A stretch of 22,079 bases of DNA from Pseudomonadota bacterium (GTDB taxonomy: Bacteria > Myxococcota > Myxococcia > Myxococcales > Myxococcaceae). Both the position numbers and the translations under genes were made by a program. The notes below the pieces were generated by a model. It did not search any database. It worked only from the letters and a program-made list of their open reading frames with translations, and had not been told where the DNA came from. The stretch lies in assembly GCA_023426545.1 (NCBI GenBank), contig JAFAAN010000116.1, positions 1 to 22,079 of the forward strand. The letters run 5' to 3'. This document shows, in pieces, positions 8,301-16,293 of the stretch (positions are counted from its first letter, which is position 1; each line of letters starts with the position of its first letter).

Positions 8301-8515
8301 AGTTCTACCGCATCCTGCGGCTGAGCCAGTTCGCCCCTGAAGCCATCCAGAACGCGTTCTTGTCCGCGGCCCTGGCGCATCCCCATGCCGAGCCCTGCCT
8401 GTTCACACAGGGCAACGTCCTCCGTTGCACCGCGGATGCCCGGGAGGGGGGAGCAACCATTCACGAGCTCGGCTGGGCGGATGGCGCCTTCTACGAGCCG
8501 CGCTTCCCCCGGTAA
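5303..8515 (+). CDS. Large two-protease protein: metzincin-like zinc peptidase plus CHAT/caspase-like domain
   Basis: This 1070-aa protein has no signal peptide. An N-terminal beta-rich region (about 10-100) resembles an Ig/FlgD-like domain. A segment near 170-215 (HKLNQLGYYAG, then FRQNHG) resembles a peptidoglycan-binding repeat. More beta-rich regions follow. The zinc site is HEVGHCFWLTHH (His694, Glu695, His698, His704), with Trp where metzincins have Gly. A Met-turn-like CMMSY (723-727) and a FCGKC knuckle come after it. The C-terminal part carries YHHVTHG (His842) and AFFSSCLLG (Cys962), followed by FIQKGTPFVIAFR and a FYRIL helix, matching the His-Cys dyad layout of CHAT/caspase-like peptidases, though with an unusually long spacing of about 120 residues. 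The ribosome site is weak, so translation may be coupled to the 123-aa gene. It is probably a toxin or effector. The delivery route is inferred only. Confidence 0.85.
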   Translation: MPYLPLRCDWTHFAPSQETLAVTYDPPESGRLVSVQLEVRDHANTLVYRSDALDCRGGPAALSWTGALNEGNDAVHEPFATPLRAPYTLQVNAVIEEDAHDGLHQPEDLPNTELDSVAPCEVQRDEALQQEVRDALPPPPPTTARVDVLYHSVEVVRGPWLATGEAFARGTVESICHKLNQLGYYAGPPARAAATPDLLDKAKERFRQNHGGLRLIATPTNNQFEDALDGALAHAHGARPTLADHQSAPIAEDAALPTGRGDPLRIYVEAIGFDEELDEKTDEFMRHVPSGRDRGPVNWHALHNKTVSEAGKLNRPLVPLEAVIYLQGHDGSRVAAPRAVGAVRVDWSAVEPGEDVSHLPLDDRLHSGTQAYVNRVLRSDLVDLEHDGNTNCPVAYGGIRTRADNFRNPFWREPQPYAPYAAPTEDANAKVLWVSAFTDGGAHPARVGRAGIYFQPSLIAGDRYQVRARLSYEGRANAKALEAANPVCQYETRPIVVWRRVEVFGIVGWPPRNHGTLPANCRARYAESFLEVDFTQTRYQAISAVLTDQDYRDWLAHVGANVTTSINQLHGVLDTVTLHDAGPIVLQVPEEELTSEQQNNIYFFASNMFNELVNTPNVRSAAGFLLNRISERMRTGHAPCGGIIMLEYRLSDDIKEVLRTSDGADVPTTSNGNGYLLGIIDQDVNANADFVFTHEVGHCFWLTHHEASSGVVPQHHDQFDHNCMMSYPDWEGVRPQYPHQAPDRFDPRFCGKCNLKLRGWDITHDDILALDQPTFPDQLTTLFYYDRADPGLQWNIELATVRDAFTQVSRGPFRERYFDRDANFDTWIAALGDCDIYHHVTHGNVRCSRHEVRLGSMNMAVPRYPTWCKNDRAKVERLANEEARLCEQHHFDPEVLTAWARRSLITPDAGWSLTGHKPRSVIQWIVDDDNSDQDVEFTYEHIERAFEQGRRGPRLLAFFSSCLLGWERRFARLFIQKGTPFVIAFRSRYQTSQALPFSREFYRILRLSQFAPEAIQNAFLSAALAHPHAEPCLFTQGNVLRCTADAREGGATIHELGWADGAFYEPRFPR

Positions 8516-8548
8516 TGACACCCGCGCGGGGCAGGCCCCATCCCGCCC

Positions 8549-8577
8549 TTGACAGCTTCAGGGCCCAGGTCTAACGC
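8549..8577 (+). promoter_or_regulatory. Candidate serA promoter with almost no leader
   Basis: A perfect TTGACA (8549-8554) is followed after 17 bases by TAACGC (8572-8577, three of six). A transcript starting about seven bases downstream would begin at about 8584, next to the serA ATG at 8586, giving a leaderless or near-leaderless mRNA. The -10 is poor, so this remains tentative. Confidence 0.35.
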
Positions 8578-8585
8578 AAGGCGCC

Positions 8586-9839
8586 ATGAGCACACCCCGG
8601 TTTCCGCCCTCTCCGACGCGCGCCATCAGCAACGAAGGCCCCTTCCGTGCCCTGTTGTTGGAGAACATCCACCCGTCCGCGGGGGAGATGCTGGCCGCGG
8701 AGGGCTTCCAGGTGGAGCGCGTCTCGTCCGCCCTCAAGCCGGAGGAGCTGGCGGAGCGGCTGAAAGGGGTGCACCTGCTGGGCATCCGCAGCAAGACGAC
8801 GGTGCCGCTCGCCTCGCTGGCGCACGCGGAGAACCTGCTGGCGATTGGCGCCTTCTGCATCGGCACCAACCAGGTGGACCTGACGTCCGCGAACACGCAC
8901 GGCATCCCCGTCTTCAACGCGCCCTTCAGCAACACGCGCAGCGTGGCGGAGATGGTCATCGCGGAGGTCATCGTCCTGACGCGACAGCTCTTCGACCGCA
9001 GCCGGGAGGTCCACACGGGCCAGTGGCGCAAGGTGGCCACCGGCAGCCACGAGGTGCGCGGCAAGACGCTGGGCATCATCGGCTATGGCCACATCGGCTC
9101 GCAGCTCGGCGTGCTGGCCGAGGCGCTGGGCTTGCGCGTCCTCTACTACGACGTGATGACCAAGCTGCCGCTGGGCAACGCGCAGCCGGCCGTCACGCTG
9201 GACGAGCTCCTGGAGGTCTCCGACTTCGTGACGCTCCACGTGCCGGCGCTGCCCTCCACGCACATGATGATGGGCGCCGAGCAGATCGCGAAGATGAAGA
9301 AGGGCGCCTGCCTCATCAACGCCAGCCGCGGCACGGTGGTGGACATCGACGCGCTGGCGCGCGCGCTCCAGTCCAAGCACCTGGGCGGCGCCGCGGTGGA
9401 CGTCTACCCCGAGGAGCCGGAGAGCAACTCGGACGGCTTCATCACCGCGCTCCAGGGACTGCCCAACGTGGTCCTCACGCCGCACATCGGCGGCTCCACC
9501 GAGGAGGCCCAGGCCGCCATCGGCAAGGAGGTGGCCACCAGCCTGCTGAAGTACTTCAAGCAGGGCGCCAGCACGGGCGCGGTCAACTTCCCGAACATCG
9601 AGGCGCCGCTCCTCCCCGGCACGCACCGCATCCTCAACGTGCACCGCAACACGCCGGGCGTGCTGCGCGACATCAACCGCATCGTCTCCGACCTCAACGC
9701 CAACATCCACGCCCAGGTGCTCAGCACGGATGCCCACATCGGCTACCTGCTGATGGACCTGGACCAGGACGTATCCGGCCCGGTGAGCGAGGCCATCGCC
9801 GGGCTGGAGACGGACATCAAGACGCGCGTGCTGTCCTGA
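8586..9839 (+). CDS. serA: D-3-phosphoglycerate dehydrogenase
   Basis: This 417-aa enzyme oxidises 3-phosphoglycerate to 3-phosphohydroxypyruvate with NAD, the first step of serine synthesis, in the cytoplasm. The length and the single C-terminal ACT domain match the E. coli-type SerA. Visible features are the Rossmann motif GYGHIG (166-171), the ACLINASRGTVVD strand, the catalytic His300 in TPHIGGSTEEAQ, and an ACT domain from about 345 (NVHRNTPGVLRDINRI to the end), which in relatives gives serine feedback. The ATG is the only sensible start before the conserved RALLLENIH strand, and AAGG precedes it closely. The next gene is convergent and encodes a D-2-hydroxyglutarate dehydrogenase-like protein, which fits the known side reaction of SerA on 2-oxoglutarate. 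Confidence 0.95.
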   Translation: MSTPRFPPSPTRAISNEGPFRALLLENIHPSAGEMLAAEGFQVERVSSALKPEELAERLKGVHLLGIRSKTTVPLASLAHAENLLAIGAFCIGTNQVDLTSANTHGIPVFNAPFSNTRSVAEMVIAEVIVLTRQLFDRSREVHTGQWRKVATGSHEVRGKTLGIIGYGHIGSQLGVLAEALGLRVLYYDVMTKLPLGNAQPAVTLDELLEVSDFVTLHVPALPSTHMMMGAEQIAKMKKGACLINASRGTVVDIDALARALQSKHLGGAAVDVYPEEPESNSDGFITALQGLPNVVLTPHIGGSTEEAQAAIGKEVATSLLKYFKQGASTGAVNFPNIEAPLLPGTHRILNVHRNTPGVLRDINRIVSDLNANIHAQVLSTDAHIGYLLMDLDQDVSGPVSEAIAGLETDIKTRVLS

Positions 9840-9851
9840 CGTCCGGCGCCC

Positions 9852-11258
<1,407 letters not shown>

Positions 11259-11451
11259 GCCTCTAGGCGTATTGCAGCCGCACGGCCGTGACAAGGCGCA
11301 GCAAGGGCCAGGCGACGGACGGCGACAGCGTGGGCCCCGAACACCTCACGGCGCCCGCCCCATCTCGACTGTCGGCGACAACTTGAATATCACGTTCCGT
11401 CGCAGCACCGCCGTTCGCCGCGTCTTCCTTCCGCCCGACTGGAACCTGCCC

Positions 11452-14235
11452 ATGCGACTCACCCGACCTTCCTGGCTCTGGGCCCTCCTCCTGGCCCTCT
11501 CGGCCTGCTCCTCCGTGACCACCGACGGCGGCACGCCATCTCCGGACGCGGGCACCCAGCCCGGACGCGTGACGGGGCAGGCCCGCCTCGAAGGCGCCTC
11601 GTCCCATGAAGGCATCACCCTCACGCTCGAAGGGGCCTCGTCGAGCGCCACCACCGACGCGGACGGGCGCTTCACCCTGGAGAACGTCCCGCCGGGCGCC
11701 CACATGGTGGTGGCGCGCAGGGCGGGCTACGCCGATGCACGGCAGCCCGTCCAGGTCCCCGCTGGCGAGGCGGCCTCCGTGACGCTCACCCTCCAGCGCC
11801 AGCGCGGAGGGATTCAGGGCACCGTCCAGGTCGAGGGCCTCCTGGACGCCTCGGGCGTCTCCGTCACCCTGCAGGAGACGGGCGCCTCCACGACGTCGAA
11901 CTCGCTGGGGCACTTCAGCTTCACCGACCTCTCGCCGGGCGCCTACACCGTGGTGCTCCGGAAGGCAGGCTACGTCCAGACGCAGGAGACGGTGGAGGTG
12001 CGGGGGAGCGGCGCCATCCTGGTCACCATCATCCTGCCGCGTGAGCGAGGCAGCGTGGCCGGCGTCCTCCAGCTCGAAGGCGCTAGCAACCACGGCGGCG
12101 CCGTCGTCACCCTGGTGGAGGCGGGCCTCACCGCGACGACGAATGTCCAGGGGCAGTTCCTCTTCGAGAACGTGATGACCGGCACGTACACGGTGCGGGC
12201 CCGCAAGGACCTCTATGTGGACGGGCAGCAAACCGTGGAGGTGCGCGTGAACGAGCAGAGCCAGGCCCACCTGACGTTGGCGCTCGTGCGGGGGGACGTG
12301 ACGGGCACCGTCCAGATGGCGGACGCGGCCAGCCCCTCGGGCGTCACCCTCACCGTGATGGAGACGGGGGCCACCACGACGACGGACTCGCAGGGCCAGT
12401 TCTCCTTCACGGGCCTCCCGCTGGGGACCTATACGCTGAGGGCCCAGAAGGACGGCTATGCGGCCGTGCAGCAGTCCGTGACGGTGCGCACGGGCGCGCC
12501 GGCCTCGGTCTCCTTCACCCTCGCCCGGGCGCGGGGGCGCGTGGAGGGCACGGCCCTGCTCGAAGGCGAGAGCAACCACGCCGGCATCTCCCTCTCCCTC
12601 CTGGAGACGGGGGCCACCGCGACGACGGACGCGCAAGGCCGCTTCGCCTTCACCAGCGTCGCGGCGGGCACCTACACGTTGGAAGCGCGCAGGAGCGGCT
12701 ATGCCCTCTCGCAGCAGTCCGTGACGGTGCGGGAGGACCAGCCGAGCACCCTCTCCTTCACGCTGGCGCGCGAGCGCGGCGGCGTGGTCGGCGTCCTCCA
12801 GCTGGGAGACGGCGCCGTGCCGGTGGACATCACCGTCACCCTGGCGGGGACGGCGTTCAGCGCGCGCACGGACACGTCGGGCCAGTTCTCCTTCAGCGGC
12901 GTCCCCACGGGCACCTACACCCTGGAGGCCCGGAAGGAGCGCTACGCCACGACGCAGCGGACCGTGGAGGTGCGCGCGGGCGAACAGACGCAGGTCCAGC
13001 TGACGCTGCTCATTGCCCATGGGCACATCGCGGGCATGGTCCTGCTGGAAGACGCCCCCACCCGGTCGGGCATCTCCGTGGCGCTGGTGCAGAACGGCGC
13101 CGGCACGACGACGGATGCGCAGGGCCGCTTCTCCTTCAACGACCTGCCCACCGGCACCTATACGATCTCCGCGTGGTGGAGTGGCTACGACGTGCAGGAG
13201 CAGACCGTGCAGGTCCGGTACCAGGAGACCACGAACGTCACCATCACGCTGCGGCGCGCGCGGGGCATCGTGACAGGGACCCTGCTGCTCGAAGGCGGGC
13301 ACGACCACGCGGGCATCTCCGTCTCGCTCTCCGGTCATGACGCCACCGCGACCACGGACCCCCAGGGCCACTTCGTGCTCCAGGGCGTCCCCGAGGGGCA
13401 CTACACCCTGACGGCCCGGAAGGCCCACCATGCGAAGGCGGAAGCGGCGCTGGAGGTGAGCGCGGGGCGCCCCGCCTCGGTCAACCAGGCCCTGGCGCGG
13501 CTGGGCCCGCTCGAGCTCTCCGCGCCCAGGCTCGCGGTCCAGGGCGGGCACCTGGCCCTGACGGGCTCCGGCTTTGGCGAGGAGCACGGCGCCTTCGACA
13601 TCACGGTGGGCGGCAGGGCCGTCACCGACTTCGTCTCCTGGTCCGACACGCGGGTGGTGTTGCGGGTGGCGCACGCGCTCGCTCCGGGCGAGCACGACGT
13701 CGTCGTCACCCCCTCGGTTCCCTGGCGGCAGAGCGCCGCCGCGCCCGTGCAGGTGCTGCCCCAGAAGACCGTCGCCCTGCGCGAGTCCTGGGGCATCGGA
13801 CTCCAGCCGGACAGCCGCGTCTCCGTCTGGGGCGAGGCCCCGCTCGGCGGCGCCAGCCAGCCGGCTCCCGAGGCGCTCGCCGACGTGGTGGGCGTCGCCG
13901 CGGCCACGGACACCGCGCTGGTCCTCCTGGCGGACGGCACCGTGACGGCGTGGGGCGCCAACCTGCCCGGGCCGCTGAGCGTCCCCGAAGGACTCCAGGA
14001 CGTGGTGGCCCTCTGCGCCGGTGCCGCCCATGCGCTCGCGCTGAAGGCGGATGGCACCGTCGTGGCGTGGGGCGTCGACGGCGGCGGGCAGACCGAGGTC
14101 CCTCCCGGCTTGAGCGGGGTGGTGGACATCGCCGCGACGGACAGCGCCAGCCAGGCCGTCCTGGAGGACGGCACGATGACGGCCTGGGGCGCCGACGCTC
14201 CCCCCGAGGCCCCAGCCACGCTGCTCACCAGATAA
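11452..14235 (+). CDS. Repeat-rich surface lipoprotein: eight carboxypeptidase-regulatory-like domains, IPT/TIG-like domain, RCC1-like repeats
   Basis: This 927-aa protein has a lipoprotein signal (lipobox LSAC, Cys19). Residues 38-684 are eight tandem units of 81 residues (the last is 80). Each reads roughly G-x-V-x-G-x-x-x-L-E, GISVTL, ATTDAQGRFSF, LPTGTYTL-AR, Y-x-x-x-QQ-x-V-x-VR, TLAR, the pattern of carboxypeptidase regulatory-like (transthyretin-like) beta domains. Residues about 685-765 look like an IPT/TIG domain (LTGSGFGEEHGAFDITVGG). From about 772 the sequence has RCC1-like repeats with VVALCAGAAHALALKADGTVVAWG. The protein is probably surface exposed and adhesive or binding; no catalytic motif is seen. 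The start is set by the signal peptide, and the ribosome site is weak. The upstream gene is divergent. Confidence 0.9.
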   Translation: MRLTRPSWLWALLLALSACSSVTTDGGTPSPDAGTQPGRVTGQARLEGASSHEGITLTLEGASSSATTDADGRFTLENVPPGAHMVVARRAGYADARQPVQVPAGEAASVTLTLQRQRGGIQGTVQVEGLLDASGVSVTLQETGASTTSNSLGHFSFTDLSPGAYTVVLRKAGYVQTQETVEVRGSGAILVTIILPRERGSVAGVLQLEGASNHGGAVVTLVEAGLTATTNVQGQFLFENVMTGTYTVRARKDLYVDGQQTVEVRVNEQSQAHLTLALVRGDVTGTVQMADAASPSGVTLTVMETGATTTTDSQGQFSFTGLPLGTYTLRAQKDGYAAVQQSVTVRTGAPASVSFTLARARGRVEGTALLEGESNHAGISLSLLETGATATTDAQGRFAFTSVAAGTYTLEARRSGYALSQQSVTVREDQPSTLSFTLARERGGVVGVLQLGDGAVPVDITVTLAGTAFSARTDTSGQFSFSGVPTGTYTLEARKERYATTQRTVEVRAGEQTQVQLTLLIAHGHIAGMVLLEDAPTRSGISVALVQNGAGTTTDAQGRFSFNDLPTGTYTISAWWSGYDVQEQTVQVRYQETTNVTITLRRARGIVTGTLLLEGGHDHAGISVSLSGHDATATTDPQGHFVLQGVPEGHYTLTARKAHHAKAEAALEVSAGRPASVNQALARLGPLELSAPRLAVQGGHLALTGSGFGEEHGAFDITVGGRAVTDFVSWSDTRVVLRVAHALAPGEHDVVVTPSVPWRQSAAAPVQVLPQKTVALRESWGIGLQPDSRVSVWGEAPLGGASQPAPEALADVVGVAAATDTALVLLADGTVTAWGANLPGPLSVPEGLQDVVALCAGAAHALALKADGTVVAWGVDGGGQTEVPPGLSGVVDIAATDSASQAVLEDGTMTAWGADAPPEAPATLLTR
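11563..13503 (+). repeat. Eight in-frame tandem 243-bp repeats
   Basis: The coding sequence has a strict 243-base period (seven units of 243 and a last one of 240). The units have diverged in sequence but kept their length exactly. The repeats encode the beta domains of the surface lipoprotein and probably arose by internal duplication. They could support copy-number change by recombination. Confidence 0.9.
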
Positions 14236-14314
14236 TCCAAGGAATACAGGTTGCACATGGCGCCATGCCGGGGAACACTCCGGCATGCGCGCAACCCAGG
14301 GGAGAGACGCGGCG

Positions 14315-14779
14315 ATGACAGCGACAGCGCCAGTCCAGCTCGACGCTCCCGACATCCAGGACGTGGTCCGAGGCCAGACGCTGGGGCTGGCGTACGTCGG
14401 AACGGTGCTGGTGGTGGCGCACAACGCGCAGCCCCCCTCCGTCGAGGACTGGACGCGCTACTGCGAGCTCATCGCGCGCCATCAGCTCACGACCACCGCG
14501 CAGGTCATCCTGGCGGAGGGCCCAGGCCCGAACGCCACGCAGCGCCAGCAGGCGCTCAACCAGGTCCCCCAGGACTACACGATTCCGCCCACGGCCGTGT
14601 TCACCCGGTCCGCGCTGGTGCGCGGCGTCGTGTCGCTCTTCAACTGGTTCACGCCCCGGGCCATGCGCGCGTTCGTCCCGGGCGACGTCTCCGCCGCCGC
14701 CCTGCACCTGGGGATGAGCGAGGCCCAGGTGCAGCGCATGGTGGACGTGGGCCAGGCGATACGGCCCGCGGGCGCCTAG
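14315..14779 (+). CDS. STAS-like small protein of unknown function
   Basis: This 154-aa protein has no signal peptide. Its layout (LAYVGTVLVVAHNAQPPSVEDWTRYCELIA, then TTTAQVILAEGPGPNATQRQQALNQV, TAVFTRSALVRGVVSLFNWF, FVPGD and a C-terminal helix) is the beta/alpha order of STAS/SpoIIAA-like proteins. The acidic Asp-loop seen in phosphorylated STAS proteins is not evident. I took the ATG at 14315 because AGGGGAGAG stands eight bases upstream; an upstream ATG at 14285 lacks a ribosome site. The gene is convergent with the Cys-rich membrane-protein gene, nine bases away. Its role is unknown. Confidence 0.78.
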   Translation: MTATAPVQLDAPDIQDVVRGQTLGLAYVGTVLVVAHNAQPPSVEDWTRYCELIARHQLTTTAQVILAEGPGPNATQRQQALNQVPQDYTIPPTAVFTRSALVRGVVSLFNWFTPRAMRAFVPGDVSAAALHLGMSEAQVQRMVDVGQAIRPAGA

Positions 14780-14788
14780 CGCCGCGCG
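14767..14788. terminator. Short hairpin across the convergent stop codons
   Basis: GGCGC (14771-14775) and GCGCC (14779-14783) flank the CTA of a stop codon. The stem can extend with CGCG/CGCG around one bulged G. The hairpin lies between two convergent genes. It is small and has no T-tract, so the support is only positional. Confidence 0.3.
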
Positions 14789-15880
14789 CTACGGCTGGAT
14801 GCCCTGCTCGATGCGAAGCTCCTGGATGCCCTTGAGCGTCCGCGGCGCCGTCAGCAGGAGGTTCTGGTTGAGCACCCTGCCCTGCACGGGGACGCAGTTG
14901 CCGGAGACGCAGGCGGAGTAGGCGGGGCACGGGGATTCGCACTGGAAGGACTCGGGCGACACCTGGCAGGTCTCGTTGCAGAAGCCGGAGAGGCAGGCCT
15001 CGTGCTGCATGCACGGCTGCCCGTCCGGGAGCTGGCACAGCTTCGCCGCGCCACACTGCGAGGGCGACTTGCAGTCGGCGTTGCTGTCGCAGCGGCCATC
15101 CTCCCGGTTGCACTGGCGCTCCGCGTTGCAGAAGAAGCTGGCGCAGTCCCGGTCCTGCTTGCAGGGCTGCTCCGGCTCCAGCAGGCAGAGGTGGGCGTCG
15201 AGCACCTGGGCACACGTCAGGCGCCCCGGGCAGTCGGCCTCGGTGGCGCAGGTCTTCCCCAGCGGCACCTCGCACCCGACGCCGGGCTCACAGAAGCCGG
15301 TGACACACTCGGAGCCGGCGTCGCAGGGCTGGCCCCGTGACGCCAGGCACACGCTGCCACCCTCCCGCGCCTCGCACGTCAGCCCCGCCCCGCAGAGGCC
15401 ATCCGGACACGGCGCCCCCGCGCCGGGCCCGCCCCCCCGCTGCGCGGCGAGCAGGGACAGCACCGTGCCGGCCAGGATGAAGACGCCCACCGCCATCACC
15501 GCCCCGTTCATGGGAAACGCCTTCGCGGCGGCGGGCGCGGCGGCCACCTCGAAGGCGGCGACGGGCCCCTCCACGAACCGCGCCTCCGGGTGGGCGGCGT
15601 CCTCCACCCGCACGTGGAAGGTGAAGCGCCCCGGCGGAGTGCCGGGCGGAACGCGGAGCCGGACGGCGAGGCGCTGCGCGGCCTTCGAGGGCAGCTCCCG
15701 CTCCGCCTCGCCCTCCAGGCTGAACCACTCCCGCCGGGCCCGGGGGCCCGGGACCACCGTCACCCGCGCGCGCACGGGCCCGTCCAGGAGGTTCGTGACG
15801 AGAAAGGCGGCCTCCCCCGTCCCACTGGAGGACAGACGAAGGGCGTCCGTGACTGCGGAGACATCGAAGGCGCGAGACAT
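14789..15880 (-). CDS. Single-pass membrane protein: N-terminal Ig-like domain, C-terminal Cys-rich domain
   Basis: I do not recognise this 363-aa protein as a named family. Residues 1-112 form a beta-sandwich-like domain (LRLSSSGTGEAAFLVTNLLDGPVRARVTV, then RLAVRLRVPPGTPPGRFTFHVRVED) of the kind found in COG1470-like proteins. One membrane segment follows at about 125-147. The rest (158 to about 335) has 28 cysteines in repeated CxxxxxC, GFC and DC modules resembling the disulfide-rich modules common in myxobacterial surface proteins. With no signal peptide, the N-terminal domain is probably cytoplasmic and the Cys-rich part periplasmic or outside. It is the last gene of a minus-strand set with a DUF4255-like gene. 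A 112-base gap precedes it. Confidence 0.82.
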   Translation of the reverse strand: MSRAFDVSAVTDALRLSSSGTGEAAFLVTNLLDGPVRARVTVVPGPRARREWFSLEGEAERELPSKAAQRLAVRLRVPPGTPPGRFTFHVRVEDAAHPEARFVEGPVAAFEVAAAPAAAKAFPMNGAVMAVGVFILAGTVLSLLAAQRGGGPGAGAPCPDGLCGAGLTCEAREGGSVCLASRGQPCDAGSECVTGFCEPGVGCEVPLGKTCATEADCPGRLTCAQVLDAHLCLLEPEQPCKQDRDCASFFCNAERQCNREDGRCDSNADCKSPSQCGAAKLCQLPDGQPCMQHEACLSGFCNETCQVSPESFQCESPCPAYSACVSGNCVPVQGRVLNQNLLLTAPRTLKGIQELRIEQGIQP

Positions 15881-15992
15881 CGACCTGCTCTCTTGGGGGA
15901 CCGTGCGGCGTCAGCGCGTCAGTGCGGCGCTCCCCCTCAGGTCCGGAGGTCCCCCCATCCCCCCGGCCCGCCGCGAAAGGCTGTCGTTTCCC

Positions 15993-16292
15993 TCACCCAC
16001 CCGGGCGGCGCCCGCGCGGCGGCGCCATGCTCCCCGCCAGCAGCAGGGACTGGGCCCCCTCCCACGCGCCGTCATCGACGCTGGGGGGCGCCGGGTCCGG
16101 CGCTCGCGCCACGGGCGCCGCGTAGACGGCGAAGTCCCCAGGCCCCAGCCCCCACGCGGCGAACACGTCCGGCGCGAGCGCGTCCACCACCTCGGGCGCG
16201 GGTGGTGAGGCGGCGGCCCAGGGGAAAGGCCCCCGGGCCTCGGAGCGCGGCGCCTCCTCGGAGACCATGGGCGACAGGTGGCTCGGCGGCAT
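15993..16292 (-). CDS. Small Pro/Ala-rich protein of unknown function
   Basis: This 99-aa protein is rich in Pro and Ala, with a central VVDALAPDVFAAWGLGPGDFAVYAAP and a WEGAQSLLLAGSM segment. It has no signal peptide and no recognisable domain. It is supported as a real gene by its ribosome site, AAGGAGGAG, which lies at the end of the upstream DUF4255-like gene. Its ATG follows that gene's stop by a single base (TGACATG), so translation is probably coupled. A linker or assembly protein for its neighbour is possible, but nothing in the sequence proves it. Confidence 0.75.
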   Translation of the reverse strand: MPPSHLSPMVSEEAPRSEARGPFPWAAASPPAPEVVDALAPDVFAAWGLGPGDFAVYAAPVARAPDPAPPSVDDGAWEGAQSLLLAGSMAPPRGRRPGG

Positions 16293-16293
16293 G

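Noticed and set aside
4902..8515. Calling the pair a proven type VI secretion effector and chaperone
   Set aside because: No VgrG, Hcp, PAAR or Tss gene is in the window. The family resemblance of the small protein is from memory only, so delivery is left as inference.
11370..11380. 11-base palindrome TGTCGGCGACA in the gap upstream of the repeat lipoprotein and the FAD oxidase
   Set aside because: It may be an operator for either divergent gene, but it is short and expected by chance at this GC content. No regulator is linked.
11563..13503. Regular repeats considered as a CRISPR or intergenic satellite array
   Set aside because: The period is a multiple of three, the frame stays open, and the units encode a recurring beta domain.
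11263..14424. Very long minus-strand open frame opposite the repeat lipoprotein
   Set aside because: It is an antisense shadow produced by high-GC codon bias. Its sequence is Arg/Gly/His-rich with no domain, while the plus strand has a lipoprotein signal and clear repeats.
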